Positions 37,613-47,745 of a DNA stretch of 64,000 nt are shown here, in pieces. The translations under genes were made by a program, and so were the position numbers. Source of the stretch: Edwardsiella piscicida. GTDB taxonomy: Bacteria; Pseudomonadota; Gammaproteobacteria; Enterobacterales; Enterobacteriaceae. The stretch is taken from the NCBI RefSeq assembly GCF_001896205.1, contig NZ_MPNU01000001.1, positions 2,274,240 through 2,338,239 on the forward strand. The letters are read 5' to 3'. Numbering within the stretch: the stretch's first letter is position 1; each line of letters starts with the position of its first letter. Under the pieces are notes generated by a model. That model saw only the letters and a program-made list of their open reading frames with translations. It was not told the origin of the DNA and searched no databases.

Positions 37613-38690
37613 CGGTCTCCCTGCGGTGAATATTTTCCTGTACCCGCTCATAGCGGCCAAGATTGATGGTTATGGTTTTGGACTGTGTGGCCGTGTTCGC
37701 CGCCTTCAGCGGCCGCATCACAGCGGTACGCCCCAGCTGCACTGCGCCAGCCTCAGGTTTAGTGCTCATTGTCGCGTCCGGCAGTAGGCTAAGGTCGACG
37801 CACAGCTGCAGGCGCACATCCAGCCGAGCCCCAAGATAGACGTGCAGCAGCGCCATTAAATCCGAGTGAAGCGCCCCGCCCGGTAACCAGCCCTGCACTT
37901 CCGTCGGGTCAGGGGTCGTGAGCCTCATCAGCACCTGACTGTTCACGTCGGTGGCATAGCGCCCTATCACCGGGCGGTTTATCAGGGCGATCGGCTGACT
38001 GACGCTCATGGTCAGGGGCGTCTTCAGCGGCACCCGACGTTTATCGTGGTGCCAGACTTTCGCCTGCGTGTTGGGTGCCAGCAGACGCACCAGTGAGGCT
38101 AGACCTTCTGCGGTACGTCCCGGTAGCAACATGAGCGGCAACAGCGCCAAAAAACGTGAGGCCGGGGCCGCGATGCTTTCACTGCAGCCATCTAGCCCCA
38201 GTCCCGCCAACCCCAGCAGGTACTGCGAGATATTGTCCTTACCGCCGGCGGCGAAGCTCGCCGGGTAAGAGTATTTCCGCCAGATTCGGTAATACTGGGC
38301 AATCAACCGGTGGTTGAAGATATCGAGAAAATCGGCTGTCGCTTCATACCCTTCCCGCCGCTGGGTGATATCATCGATACAGTGCATCGGTAGCGGGGAC
38401 TCCACGCCGTAGAGTCCCATAAAGGTGATGCGTACCGTCGGCGGCAGGTGCGGATACTCCGGCAGCTCTACGCCTTTGATTTCAGCGGCCGGGAACCCCA
38501 TCCCCGGATGAGGCCGGAAGCGCACCGGCTCGTGCCGAACCTGCCAGGTGCTGCCGATGAGCGGCTTATCCGGCTGGCTCTGCTCCAGTAACTGGCAGAA
38601 TCGGTAAAAATTCAGGTATGGCAGCCGGTCGCCCAGCTGCGCTATCAGCTGGGCAGGCGCGGGCTGTGGTTTTCTTTCCACCGGATGCAT
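37587..38690 (-). CDS. tssG: T6SS baseplate protein TssG
   Basis: 367-residue TssG/VasB-type protein. The LPYLNFYRFCQLLEQ segment near the start and ITFMGLYGVESPLPMHCID near 90-110 are family hallmarks; ADFLDIFNHRLIAQYYRIWRKYSY follows. Forms the wedge with two TssF and TssE. Its start overlaps the tssF 3' end by 46 bp. Confidence 0.92.
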   Translation of the reverse strand: MHPVERKPQPAPAQLIAQLGDRLPYLNFYRFCQLLEQSQPDKPLIGSTWQVRHEPVRFRPHPGMGFPAAEIKGVELPEYPHLPPTVRITFMGLYGVESPLPMHCIDDITQRREGYEATADFLDIFNHRLIAQYYRIWRKYSYPASFAAGGKDNISQYLLGLAGLGLDGCSESIAAPASRFLALLPLMLLPGRTAEGLASLVRLLAPNTQAKVWHHDKRRVPLKTPLTMSVSQPIALINRPVIGRYATDVNSQVLMRLTTPDPTEVQGWLPGGALHSDLMALLHVYLGARLDVRLQLCVDLSLLPDATMSTKPEAGAVQLGRTAVMRPLKAANTATQSKTITINLGRYERVQENIHRRETDEDGDYRG

Positions 38691-40408
38691 TTTCCTTCTG
38701 GCTGAACGATAAGCGTGAGCTGGTTAAACTGGTTCATGTCGGCATACAGCGCGAAGAACCGGTTGAGCATTTCGCCGAACAGGTGAATATCCCCCTCGCC
38801 GGTGAAGCCGTTACTATCGAGGGTGACCTCGATATCCAGCCCCCGCAGCAGAAAACCCTGTTCAAAGCGCTGTAGCCGATGATGAGCCACCTGCTGAATC
38901 GCCTCTAAACGGCGGGTATTCAGCTCATCCTCCTGCCAGTTATAGAGCGCCAGCGTGCCGCGCAGCACGTCGGCGGTGCTCATCATGTTCAGAAACCCCG
39001 ATCCCAAGTGGCTCAGTACCCGCCAGTGGAAACGGTCCTCCGCCGGCGGGTAAACCGGCAGCGTGGGTTTGCCGAGGTTTTTCACCGACAGCGGCGTCTG
39101 GACCACCTGCTCACAGCGGTCCAGCAGCGTACTCTGCAGCGCCCGGCGCGGCAGCTGGCCGTTGGTGCCGGTGATTTGCAGCGACACGGCCTCGCGCTCA
39201 AACTGGCGGTCATCTTCCCATTGGTGGCCACCAAGAATCAGCCAGGTGTCATACAGCCCGGTGACGCCGCGCTTTACTCGGGTGTGGTAATAGCGTGGCG
39301 GGGCATGGCGGCGCATCATCCCGCCCTTGTGGCGGAAACTGCTGAACGGTACATACTCCGCGTCATGGGTCCGGTTTGAGCCGGTCACCGAATCCACCGA
39401 ATAAATCTCGGTATGCCCGTCCTGAAGGCGTTTAGGGCGCAACAGGTACTCACTTTCTAGCCCGGTGATGGTGAGTGGGTCGGCTTCCAGCGTAAACAGG
39501 TTGATGACCGGCACGCAGTGGAGGCGGATGGCGTCATCGGTGACCGGCAGCTCTGATGGCCACTGTGTGCTGAACACGACTTCGATATCGAAATACTCCG
39601 CTCCAACAGGCGGTGTAATGCCGTCCAGGCCGTTGAGATGGACGAACATAAACTTATCGCGGAAGGTGAAGTACTCTAACAACAGCTGATAGCCGCTGAA
39701 GGCGGTATCACCTTTCGGCCACAGCCCCTCCTCTTCGGCAAAACCGCCCGGCGAGAAGTACCCGTCAAGCCGGATACGGTCGCTCTGCCCGGGCAGGCGC
39801 ATATACAGGGCGGCCTGCCGTTTGGTCAGCATCAGATGCAGCTGGCTGCTGACGGGCGCATCCGCGCCGAGATACAGGCTTAGGCGGCGGAGATCAGCGC
39901 TGGACCAGTCCGCCTGGCGGCTGCAGGCAAAGCGCATCTGCAACAACGAACGCCCGTCAGGCTCCGTGGCCATGGTCACCCCTGTGATGCTCAGCGGGTT
40001 GAGCATCACATCACGGGTGGTGCGGTAACGGCAGACCGTGTTCTTCGGCCCCACCGGACGGGAGTACACCTCAAGGCCCGCTGGCACGACCTCCGCCATT
40101 TTCATGGCATGGAGCGAGGGGGTCAGCGCCACCACCGAGAGGGACGGAATGGTGCGCAGGTAGTGTGGCCAGAGCATACTGACCAGCCCTTCGGTCAGTT
40201 CCGGCAGGTCGTCATCAATCTTTTCGCGCAGCCGCCCCATCGAGAAGGCAAAGCCTTCGAACAGGCGTTCAACGTAGGGATCGGGTGTGCCAGCCTTATC
40301 CAGATCCAGCATCGCGGCCCGATCGGGGTGGGTCTGAGCAAACTCTTTTGCCGCCTCGCGGAGATAGCGCATTTCCGCATCGAAATAGCGCAGGGTTAAA
40401 TCTTTCAT
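38645..40408 (-). CDS. tssF: T6SS baseplate protein TssF
   Basis: 587-residue TssF/VasA-type baseplate subunit. It has the typical N-terminus (YFDAEMRYLREAAKEFAQTHPD) followed by DPYVERLFEGFAFSMGRLREKIDDDLPELTEGLVSMLWPHY. The C-terminal GEGDIHLFGEMLNRFFALYAD segment is also conserved. Translationally coupled to tssG. Confidence 0.93.
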   Translation of the reverse strand: MKDLTLRYFDAEMRYLREAAKEFAQTHPDRAAMLDLDKAGTPDPYVERLFEGFAFSMGRLREKIDDDLPELTEGLVSMLWPHYLRTIPSLSVVALTPSLHAMKMAEVVPAGLEVYSRPVGPKNTVCRYRTTRDVMLNPLSITGVTMATEPDGRSLLQMRFACSRQADWSSADLRRLSLYLGADAPVSSQLHLMLTKRQAALYMRLPGQSDRIRLDGYFSPGGFAEEEGLWPKGDTAFSGYQLLLEYFTFRDKFMFVHLNGLDGITPPVGAEYFDIEVVFSTQWPSELPVTDDAIRLHCVPVINLFTLEADPLTITGLESEYLLRPKRLQDGHTEIYSVDSVTGSNRTHDAEYVPFSSFRHKGGMMRRHAPPRYYHTRVKRGVTGLYDTWLILGGHQWEDDRQFEREAVSLQITGTNGQLPRRALQSTLLDRCEQVVQTPLSVKNLGKPTLPVYPPAEDRFHWRVLSHLGSGFLNMMSTADVLRGTLALYNWQEDELNTRRLEAIQQVAHHRLQRFEQGFLLRGLDIEVTLDSNGFTGEGDIHLFGEMLNRFFALYADMNQFNQLTLIVQPEGKCIRWKENHSPRLPS

Positions 40409-40530
40409 AAAAATAAATCCCGGGTAATTAATTTATCGAATCAGAAGATGAGGTCGGGTATTTTATTTTTGTTGGTTTACAACATAACCAGACCAGGGCA
40501 AACGCGAGCATGATGAGATGTGGTATATCA

Positions 40531-41259
40531 TCAATTCATCGTCATCAGGAGATATAAAGGAAGCAGCAGGATGTCTCCGGTCAGAGTGACGGGGGTCATC
40601 AATACATTGAATGCAAGCTTCCCTCCGCCCATACCTACACTGGATGTGTATTTATAAAAACGAGCCTGATAGCGGTCATTGAGAGATGCTTCACCCGGTA
40701 TAACTCCTCCGAGTCTTGACTTATTGATAATCACACCTTTGATCTCGATAGACCGTTGATAGAATCCATCTTTTAATTGAAAAGAGGCATCCGTAAGACG
40801 GGTTCTTTCTTTAATCGTTAATGATGACGCAGGTTGCCGAGTTTTTACATGAATGAACTAATTAAATCCGGCGTTACCATAACCCTGATAATCGCTGACA
40901 AGACTAATATCTACATACTTACCATTTCCAATTTCCTTAAGCGGAATATCTTTCATTAGTTTATTGAGGGATAGCAAAGCATTGCCATTCTGAGTGACAA
41001 AATACACATTCTTCTTACCAATAAAACCGACACCTTCAGATGGAAGCTCAATACTTCCTGTTTCTCCTGAGAGTGACTTAGTACTCAGATTGACATTTTT
41101 GTATTCAAAAGCAGGCTGGATTTCATCACTATATGCTTCAACTCGTTCAGAATGTCTGCGACTATCATTTGGATTATTCAAGGCCCAAAGGATTGGAGTA
41201 CACACACTTAATATCACGGTTGATAAAAATAGCATTACAGCTAAATATTTTTTACTCAT
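40531..41259 (-). pseudogene. T6SS-locus membrane protein gene with in-frame amber stop
   Basis: The minus-strand frame from the ATG at 41259 codes for a protein with an N-terminal membrane or signal segment (YLAVMLFLSTVILSVCTPILWAL) and stops at a TAG at 40858-40860. The very same frame then continues open for about 108 more codons of ordinary-looking protein (FIHVKTRQPASSLTIKER... to GDILLLPLYLLMTMN) up to 40531, with no start codon before an internal GTG. The simplest reading is one gene of about 242 codons cut by a single nonsense mutation, leaving a 133-residue product. The family is unknown; it sits between tssA and tssF in the T6SS operon. Confidence 0.6.
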
Positions 41260-41289
41260 TATTTTCTCATTAATCTTATTAAAAATAAA

Positions 41290-42885
41290 TTACGCGCACA
41301 AGACAGAAGCACGAACCGGATCAACCGCAATCAGTCCAGCCAGCAACTGTTCCATCAGTGGATTCAGGCGCACCTTGTCAGCCTCACTGCGAGCGGCTTT
41401 CAAGCGCAGGAGTTTCAGATGACGGGCCTGGACCTCGAACAGCAGCTCAGGCTCCCAGTTGCTAAGGGTCACTTCTCTTGCACGTTCACCCAGCTCTGCA
41501 AACAGGTGCACCGCCAGCTCATTTTTACCGTACTGCTCGGCAATACGGCCCATTAGCAGACGCAGCAGCCACTGTTGCCGCGCCGTGGTGACACCGGGAC
41601 GCCGCTGTAACCAGGCCAACGCGGCATCCGGGCCTTCACTGTCGGCCAGTGCCACCGCTTCCGGCTCCAGCGCCAGAATGTCGTCGTTACCAGAGGTAAC
41701 CGGGGCTGATGGCGTGTCATCACCCCACCCACCGACGGTGTCCAGCACGCGCTGCTGGATCCAGTTCAGCGTCACGTCGTCCGCAAACGGGGTACCGTCA
41801 CTGAACGCCAGCGTCTCCAGCCCGGACAGGCGCGACAACAGCCCTTTCAGGTCAGCCGCGACAATGTCGGCCAGCGTCTCTTGGCCGGATTTCGTCAGCG
41901 CCTGGTGGATATACCACTGCAAATCCAGCCACAGGTGGTTGGCACCGCGGGAAAAGGTGCTGTCAGCCGTTTCCAGCATTTCAGCCCAGTTCTGCTGCAG
42001 ATAGAGGCGTTTGAGCAGTGCACGCTGGTCCGCCCTTGGTGGCTCGATGCGTGTACGCCCCTGCGCATCCGGGGCCGGAATGGCCCGCAGGGTGTCGTGA
42101 CGCAGGCTTTTCATCAGATGATGTGCTGACAGCCAGCCGTCCGGCTGTTCGCGCAAATATTCGGTGAGCGTGCGGGCCTGGGCCAGCAAATCCTGACCGG
42201 AGGTGATGCGCCCGATGGCCGGGGCATCGCGGTGGCTGGCCGCTGAGGGTGTTTCGCTGCTACCGGCGTTCTGCGGCACCACCGCATCCACCCCGCCCGC
42301 TTTCTGCAGACGGTTTTCCAGCGCACCGTACAGCGCATTGAGTTCCGGGCGGGTTTGATCCGGTTCATGTTCGGTAAGCTGCGCTATCAGCAGCAGCGCC
42401 CCGCTGGTCCGCATCGCATCGTTCCTGACCACTTCCGGATACAGGGAAAGTGAATCAGCCATACGCGAGCCGGCCAGCCACTCCAGCGCCGCCTTACGGC
42501 TGCGGTCACGCTGCGGATGCAGCTGCGCGCCGAAGCGGTCTATCAGACCGGCCAACAATTCAAAGCCCTCGGCCAATCCCTTCTCGCCTTCACGGTGCAG
42601 CTTTGCCCAGCAGTAGTAGGTGGCAACACGGATATCTTTGGCGAGGGTGGTGAGCAGCTTCTCTGCCAGCCGGCAGATAAGATCCGTGTCTGCCCCGGAG
42701 AGTTTATTGACCTCCTCGCGCATCCGCTGGAAGTCATCGTCATAGCTCGGATCGTCACCGACGGGGGATGAGCCGGGCAACGGCTGCAGCCAGTTATCCC
42801 ACTGCGCCACGCGCTCACGGGTCGCGGCAAGCAGTGATGCAGGCTCAGCCTGGCAGGCCTGCAATAACGCATTCAGCGTACTCAT
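41290..42885 (-). CDS. tssA: T6SS protein TssA
   Basis: 531-residue TssA. The N-terminal ImpA_N domain (LPGSSPVGDDPSYDDDFQRM, then KDIRVATYYCWAKLHREGEKGLAEG) is clear; the C-terminal third is the TssA ring-forming part. TssA primes baseplate and sheath assembly and stays at the growing tube end. Start overlaps the tssM stop by one base. Confidence 0.9.
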   Translation of the reverse strand: MSTLNALLQACQAEPASLLAATRERVAQWDNWLQPLPGSSPVGDDPSYDDDFQRMREEVNKLSGADTDLICRLAEKLLTTLAKDIRVATYYCWAKLHREGEKGLAEGFELLAGLIDRFGAQLHPQRDRSRKAALEWLAGSRMADSLSLYPEVVRNDAMRTSGALLLIAQLTEHEPDQTRPELNALYGALENRLQKAGGVDAVVPQNAGSSETPSAASHRDAPAIGRITSGQDLLAQARTLTEYLREQPDGWLSAHHLMKSLRHDTLRAIPAPDAQGRTRIEPPRADQRALLKRLYLQQNWAEMLETADSTFSRGANHLWLDLQWYIHQALTKSGQETLADIVAADLKGLLSRLSGLETLAFSDGTPFADDVTLNWIQQRVLDTVGGWGDDTPSAPVTSGNDDILALEPEAVALADSEGPDAALAWLQRRPGVTTARQQWLLRLLMGRIAEQYGKNELAVHLFAELGERAREVTLSNWEPELLFEVQARHLKLLRLKAARSEADKVRLNPLMEQLLAGLIAVDPVRASVLCA

Positions 42886-45800
42886 CAGTAGACCTCCTCG
42901 GCACCACGGGTTGCGCCGGCGAGCGGATCTGGCGCCGCCACGCCGGTGGTGCTGAAGATGGTCTCAGGCAGGCGGAAATTGCGCAGCTTCAGCAGCGCCA
43001 GCGGCCCTTCTCCGGCATCGGTACGCAGGGTGTAATTGAGCATGCGCCCGTCCTGTGCCCTCCAGCTCAGGCTGTAACCGCTGCCGAGCCCCGGGTAAGC
43101 CTCCACCGCCGCCTTCTCAAGCAGGCGTACCCAGCCCCAGGCGCCGGGAATGTCCGCATACTGACGGGTGCCCGCCTGCGTGCTAATCCAGCTCAGGTGC
43201 GTGCCGGGCGCCTCCGTATCCGCAGGCCAGGTGAAACGCTTCCACGCCGGCAGCTGGTTCACATAGGTCAACGTCTGGCTATCGATAATCAGGTCGGTCT
43301 GCATCACGCCCGCGGCGGTGCCTGGGCGCAGTTCGAAGCTCATGCCGGCGTTGCCTTCGGGGAAGGCCACGTCCGAGATATAACTCAGGGTATTGATGGC
43401 ATTGAGGAACGCCGGGTTGAACGCGAGCCCCTGCGCGTTGATGCTGTCCGGCACCCAGTGGTTGCCCTCTTGGTGCAGTACGCCCTTAAGACGGGTCTGC
43501 AGGAACTGCGCAATACGCCCGGAGTCGGCATTGAGGTATTTGGCCAGCAACGGCAGGGACACGTCACTGCTGGAGTGGTTAAACGGATAGCGTCCTCCAA
43601 AGGCACGGTTCCACTCGGCCACCACCGCCTGCTGCCACTGGGCATTGAGGCTTTCGGCCGCCGGGGTCAGCACCTGTTGCCAGGCCCGCTCCATCGGGTT
43701 CACAAACACCGTACGCCCAAAGCCACTCCACTCCTGACCCAGACCCGCGGCAATCAGGCTGCCGTAGTCACGGGTTTCGGTCAGATCCACCGCCTTGCCC
43801 TGGAAGACCGTCTGGGCCATGGTCTGGGCCATCGCCTGCGGGTCGGCGGCGTTGGTCACCTGCTGCAGGCGCAGACGTACCTGGGTCACCCGGGTCAAGT
43901 ACGACTGCAGGCTCTGCTCCTGTGTCCCCGTGCGGTTCTTGTCCATCAGCGCCAGCAGCGGGCCAAAGGTGGCATCCAGCGGGCCATGAACGCCGGCACT
44001 CTGGTCTATGGCCTTCTTGCTGTCACCACCGAGCAGGTTTTTGGCTGATTTCACCAGGGAGTCGGAAATCGCCTCGCCAGTCTGCCCAGCGCGTCCCTGA
44101 ACGTTCAGGGTATTCATCAGCGCCACCAGCGGCGACTGGCGCACGTCGGCCATCAGGGTCAGTTGATCAATGGCATCCGACAGCGTGGTCGCCCGGCGAA
44201 GCCGCAGGCTGTTGAGAAACGACAACCAGGCCCCGCCAAAGTCAGCAAAGTAACGCGCGGTCAGGCGCCTTTTCAGCGCATCCGGCGAGGCTTCGTCCTG
44301 CATTTTTGCCTGACGAGTGTTGTCCGTAAGCACCCAGTCCAGCTCGTCCCGTCGCGCCTTCACCACCTTCTCAATGGCAGGCTGCACCGCCTGCTCCCAG
44401 GCCTGACGGGTAAACATTCCCGGTACGATGTTGGTGGTGCTGAACAGACGGGATGCGTCGGTATCGCCGGTCATATCGTCAAGGCGCATGTCGACATACA
44501 GATGGGCTACCTCAGAGAGCATCGTCTGATAAAGGGACGATTCGCTATTACGCACGCCCATCAGGCGCACCAGCAGGGAGCGTACTTGACTGACCATGCG
44601 CTCATCCGCTCGAATCCTCCACTCTGGGTGCGCGACCAGCTGCGCGCCATAGAACGACAGCAGCGACGGTGCCATCCCCTGCCAGACGCCGTCTCTCACG
44701 CCATCACGCTTTGGCCAGTCGTTCAGCAAGGCAGCGCTGAACCAGGCTGCGTCCATATGCGCTGGACGCGCCAGCATCAGGTAGAGCCTAAGCTGGCCAT
44801 AGGTGGTTTTTGCCCTCTGCTCGCGCAGTGGGCTGCTCGGCGGCAGGGCATTAAAGATATTTAGCTGTTTCTGCAAATGGTCAGCGGCCGTATCGCGCAG
44901 CAAAGGCAGCGCGCTGTCCTGATAACGTGGCCAGAGCGCCGCCAGCAGGGCGTCATTCTGGCTCAGCCCGGCCTGCTCATACCATGGCACCCCATGCTCA
45001 GCGCGGTACTGCAGACGGGCCAGCGTTTTCTGCAGCTCCAACAGCACGTACAGGCGCTGTGGGAGCGGCTGATTCTGACGGGCGGCAAGTTCGGCCTGAG
45101 CATTTGCACCGTCAATCTGGCTGCGGTTGGTGACATACGCGATGCTCATCCATGCAGCCCAGCCCACCATCGCCAGGGCAATAACCGACGCAAACAGGTT
45201 ACGCCAGGGCATGCCCGGCTTGCGCGGACGCAGTCCGGCAGGGAGCATCCGTACCGCTTCAGGCAGAGCCTCCCAGCGCTTATCCATGCCCCAGTGGTGC
45301 GGCACGGCACGGTCGGCGCCGGCTGAAGGCTGACTGAACACCACCCCGGCCAGCGGCAGCGGACGGTACGGATTGAGCATCACCGACAGCGGCGCGGTCA
45401 CGCTTTCCGGCTCACGAATAAGCTGGTCGGCAAGCGTCAGCAGGAAGTTGTGTTTTACCTCACCACAGCTCTGCTGCAGACCCTGTGAAGTCAAATCTGG
45501 CGTCAGTGCCGCAAGCTGTTCAGCCAACCCTTCAGGAGTGCATCCGGCTGACAGCAGGCAACCTGTGGCCTGCACGGTGCGGCCTTCCGGCTTACCAGCG
45601 CGCGGGTGCAGGGACCAAACATACAGCGGGAGCTGCCAGCCAAGCGTTTCCATACGGACGCTGATGGCATGAGAGAGGGAATCCATAGTGCTTTCCGACG
45701 GCAGCGGCAGCGGCTGTTCCAGCCCCGGCGCTGAGAGCTGGTCAAACGCCGAGGTGACCCACACCAGTCCATCCACCGGACGACGACGCAATTTGCGCAG

Positions 45801-46304
45801 CGCGCTTAGCCAGACGCTGTCGGCCGGGATATTGAGATCACCGCCCCACAGCAACAGCGTGCCGCGGTCTTCCTGCCAGAGCTGGCTGGTAAGGCCGGGA
45901 GTCAGTTGCTCCACTTCAGCGGCCGTACCGGTTATCAGCAGGATGCGTGTTTTACGTCCCCAGCGACGACCATAGAGGTTACGCATGGCGTCACGGATGG
46001 TGTCGACGGTGACGTTGCGGGGTGCGGTCTGCTTGACGCGGCCTTCATCGGCAGGCAGGACACTTAGACGCTTTGCCTGAAAACGATGCCAGCCCTGTTT
46101 GATGGCGAGCGTGATGGTTTTGCCGTGGCGGAACATGAGTAACAGAAATAAAACGCCGGCAAGCGCTAGGCTTTTCAGCAGCGTAGTGTGCAGCCCAATC
46201 TGGTCGCCAAAGTGCCAGATTAACCAGGTAATCCCCCCTGCAATAAGAGCGGAGAATCCCAGCTTGCCCCACCCTCCACGCCATGACGAATTACCTGTTG
46301 TCAT
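42885..46304 (-). CDS. tssM: T6SS inner-membrane protein TssM
   Basis: About 1139-residue IcmF/VasK-type protein of the membrane complex. Two N-terminal membrane segments (about residues 15-32 and 40-55), a cytoplasmic region, a third membrane segment near 375 (FASVIALAMVGWAAWMSIAYV) and a large periplasmic part ending in the conserved TssM C-terminal domain that contacts TssJ. The GxxxxGK(S/T) Walker A box found in many TssM proteins is not seen; the corresponding stretch reads ILLITGTAAEVEQL. The ATG at 46304 is followed directly by a plausible cytoplasmic tail; the frame extends to 46352 inside the upstream gene. Confidence 0.92.
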   Translation of the reverse strand: MTTGNSSWRGGWGKLGFSALIAGGITWLIWHFGDQIGLHTTLLKSLALAGVLFLLLMFRHGKTITLAIKQGWHRFQAKRLSVLPADEGRVKQTAPRNVTVDTIRDAMRNLYGRRWGRKTRILLITGTAAEVEQLTPGLTSQLWQEDRGTLLLWGGDLNIPADSVWLSALRKLRRRPVDGLVWVTSAFDQLSAPGLEQPLPLPSESTMDSLSHAISVRMETLGWQLPLYVWSLHPRAGKPEGRTVQATGCLLSAGCTPEGLAEQLAALTPDLTSQGLQQSCGEVKHNFLLTLADQLIREPESVTAPLSVMLNPYRPLPLAGVVFSQPSAGADRAVPHHWGMDKRWEALPEAVRMLPAGLRPRKPGMPWRNLFASVIALAMVGWAAWMSIAYVTNRSQIDGANAQAELAARQNQPLPQRLYVLLELQKTLARLQYRAEHGVPWYEQAGLSQNDALLAALWPRYQDSALPLLRDTAADHLQKQLNIFNALPPSSPLREQRAKTTYGQLRLYLMLARPAHMDAAWFSAALLNDWPKRDGVRDGVWQGMAPSLLSFYGAQLVAHPEWRIRADERMVSQVRSLLVRLMGVRNSESSLYQTMLSEVAHLYVDMRLDDMTGDTDASRLFSTTNIVPGMFTRQAWEQAVQPAIEKVVKARRDELDWVLTDNTRQAKMQDEASPDALKRRLTARYFADFGGAWLSFLNSLRLRRATTLSDAIDQLTLMADVRQSPLVALMNTLNVQGRAGQTGEAISDSLVKSAKNLLGGDSKKAIDQSAGVHGPLDATFGPLLALMDKNRTGTQEQSLQSYLTRVTQVRLRLQQVTNAADPQAMAQTMAQTVFQGKAVDLTETRDYGSLIAAGLGQEWSGFGRTVFVNPMERAWQQVLTPAAESLNAQWQQAVVAEWNRAFGGRYPFNHSSSDVSLPLLAKYLNADSGRIAQFLQTRLKGVLHQEGNHWVPDSINAQGLAFNPAFLNAINTLSYISDVAFPEGNAGMSFELRPGTAAGVMQTDLIIDSQTLTYVNQLPAWKRFTWPADTEAPGTHLSWISTQAGTRQYADIPGAWGWVRLLEKAAVEAYPGLGSGYSLSWRAQDGRMLNYTLRTDAGEGPLALLKLRNFRLPETIFSTTGVAAPDPLAGATRGAEEVY

Positions 46305-47445
46305 TATCTCGGTTCCCTGTTTGCACTGTATTAATAAATTTTCGCTCACCATCTGTAGAAAGAATCAGACAGTCTGCTTTTTGTATATTCACGATATCGC
46401 TGGCGACTGCGGCCATTATCCATGGAGAAAAGGGGCCGCTGAGCCCGGCATATTTTTCCAGCCAGTGGAGCTGTTCAGGTTTCCAGTGACCACCATAACT
46501 TTGTGCTGCTTCAAGCAGACCAGAGAATGCATTTCCCCATTCCACGTTGTCGCCAACAATACTGGCGGTGGCACAGGCCTGAGTCTGCGTCGAGAAAAAC
46601 GTATCCAGTGATTTATTCATATCACCCATATCTAACGACATTGGCCGTAGCAGGCAGGCATCATGAGTAAGTTGATATTTTGTGGCAACATCATTTGATG
46701 TCAGCAACAAAGAGGCCAGGATGTCGCTATAACGCCCTTTCCCCTGAGTCTGATGCACCAGAATAAGATCCACATCCAGCGTTGGCGATTTGATCCGTTC
46801 TTCCAGCCAGATAAAGGTATTTGCGGTCTGTATATTCAAAACAGGTGCAGGGCATAAAGGAACTATTTCCTGCCAGACCTTTGCAAATTCGGCCTGAAGT
46901 ATCAGAGGATCTTCCTGCCAATCCGTCAGCAAAGTGGCACCAAGGGGTAAGTCTGATGGAACCCAGACCAGGGCATCACTGACACATTCAAGTAGTTGTG
47001 AAAAACAGTTTTCTGGAGTTGAGTGATAAAAATGCTGCGTCAATGTTGTGCGCTGCACCTGCTCAGCTGAGGCCTGCAAAAAACGAAATGGCGTCAGGGC
47101 TTCCGGAAAAATGACACTGCTATGGAGCACTGCAATGTTTCTGCCGGCCCATTCAGTCCATTGTTGCTGGGCGTAATCAGCCTCATTAGCCTCGAACTCA
47201 TGCTTATCAAATGCACTATTGAAGAGCCAACCCCGCAGGCAAAGGAAGAAAAACCAGATAACGATGGGGCTTGCTGTGACGACCCAAATATTAAATTCCT
47301 GTAAAGGCCCTGAAAGCTTATTAACATGCAGGACGAACAGCACCACACTCCCTACAACTGCGATAACTCCCAACATAAGCCAAAGAACAAAAGAAGGCTC
47401 TTCAGGCTTCTTGGATACCGTTGATTTCTCACGCTCCCAGCTCAT
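46291..47445 (-). CDS. T6SS-associated two-TM membrane protein
   Basis: 384 residues with two membrane segments near the start (about 20-42 and 53-75) and a long soluble domain. Proteins of this shape are commonly encoded directly before tssM in enterobacterial T6SS loci, but I know no function for them. Its end overlaps the tssM start by 14 bp; the PAAR gene lies 3 bp upstream. The soluble part has no catalytic motif that I recognise. Confidence 0.75.
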   Translation of the reverse strand: MSWEREKSTVSKKPEEPSFVLWLMLGVIAVVGSVVLFVLHVNKLSGPLQEFNIWVVTASPIVIWFFFLCLRGWLFNSAFDKHEFEANEADYAQQQWTEWAGRNIAVLHSSVIFPEALTPFRFLQASAEQVQRTTLTQHFYHSTPENCFSQLLECVSDALVWVPSDLPLGATLLTDWQEDPLILQAEFAKVWQEIVPLCPAPVLNIQTANTFIWLEERIKSPTLDVDLILVHQTQGKGRYSDILASLLLTSNDVATKYQLTHDACLLRPMSLDMGDMNKSLDTFFSTQTQACATASIVGDNVEWGNAFSGLLEAAQSYGGHWKPEQLHWLEKYAGLSGPFSPWIMAAVASDIVNIQKADCLILSTDGERKFINTVQTGNRDNDNR

Positions 47446-47448
47446 TAA

Positions 47449-47715
47449 TTATCCTACAACACAATCCGGTGCGCTGGATATCAGCTGACAACCACATTCA
47501 CAGCGGCAACCATCCACAGCAATCGCTTTACCGTCTGAAGACCATTCAGGCGAACCTTCAATAATGGTATTAACACCATGCCCTTCTTTCGGACAGCTAA
47601 CTTTATCTCCGATCAGAGCAACCTTTTTACCATTAACAATCATGGTCGAGGATGCTGAAAGCACCTGCCCCCCATGGGTAGTTTGATCACCGAGTAATAC
47701 GAATCCTTTGGACAT
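47449..47715 (-). CDS. PAAR-domain spike tip protein
   Basis: 88-residue protein consisting of a PAAR domain (GDQTTHGGQVLSASSTM, GKKVALIGDKVSCPKEGHG, DGKAIAVDGCRCECGC). PAAR proteins sharpen the VgrG spike and bind a metal ion through His/Cys residues. No C-terminal toxin is attached, so this is a carrier-type PAAR. Confidence 0.92.
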   Translation of the reverse strand: MSKGFVLLGDQTTHGGQVLSASSTMIVNGKKVALIGDKVSCPKEGHGVNTIIEGSPEWSSDGKAIAVDGCRCECGCQLISSAPDCVVG

Positions 47716-47745
47716 GACAATCTTCCTTTTGCTATAAAAAAGTAA

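Noticed and set aside
42768-44048. 426-codon plus-strand frame opposite tssM
   Set aside because: Antisense shadow with His/Arg/Gln-rich composition; tssM is certain.
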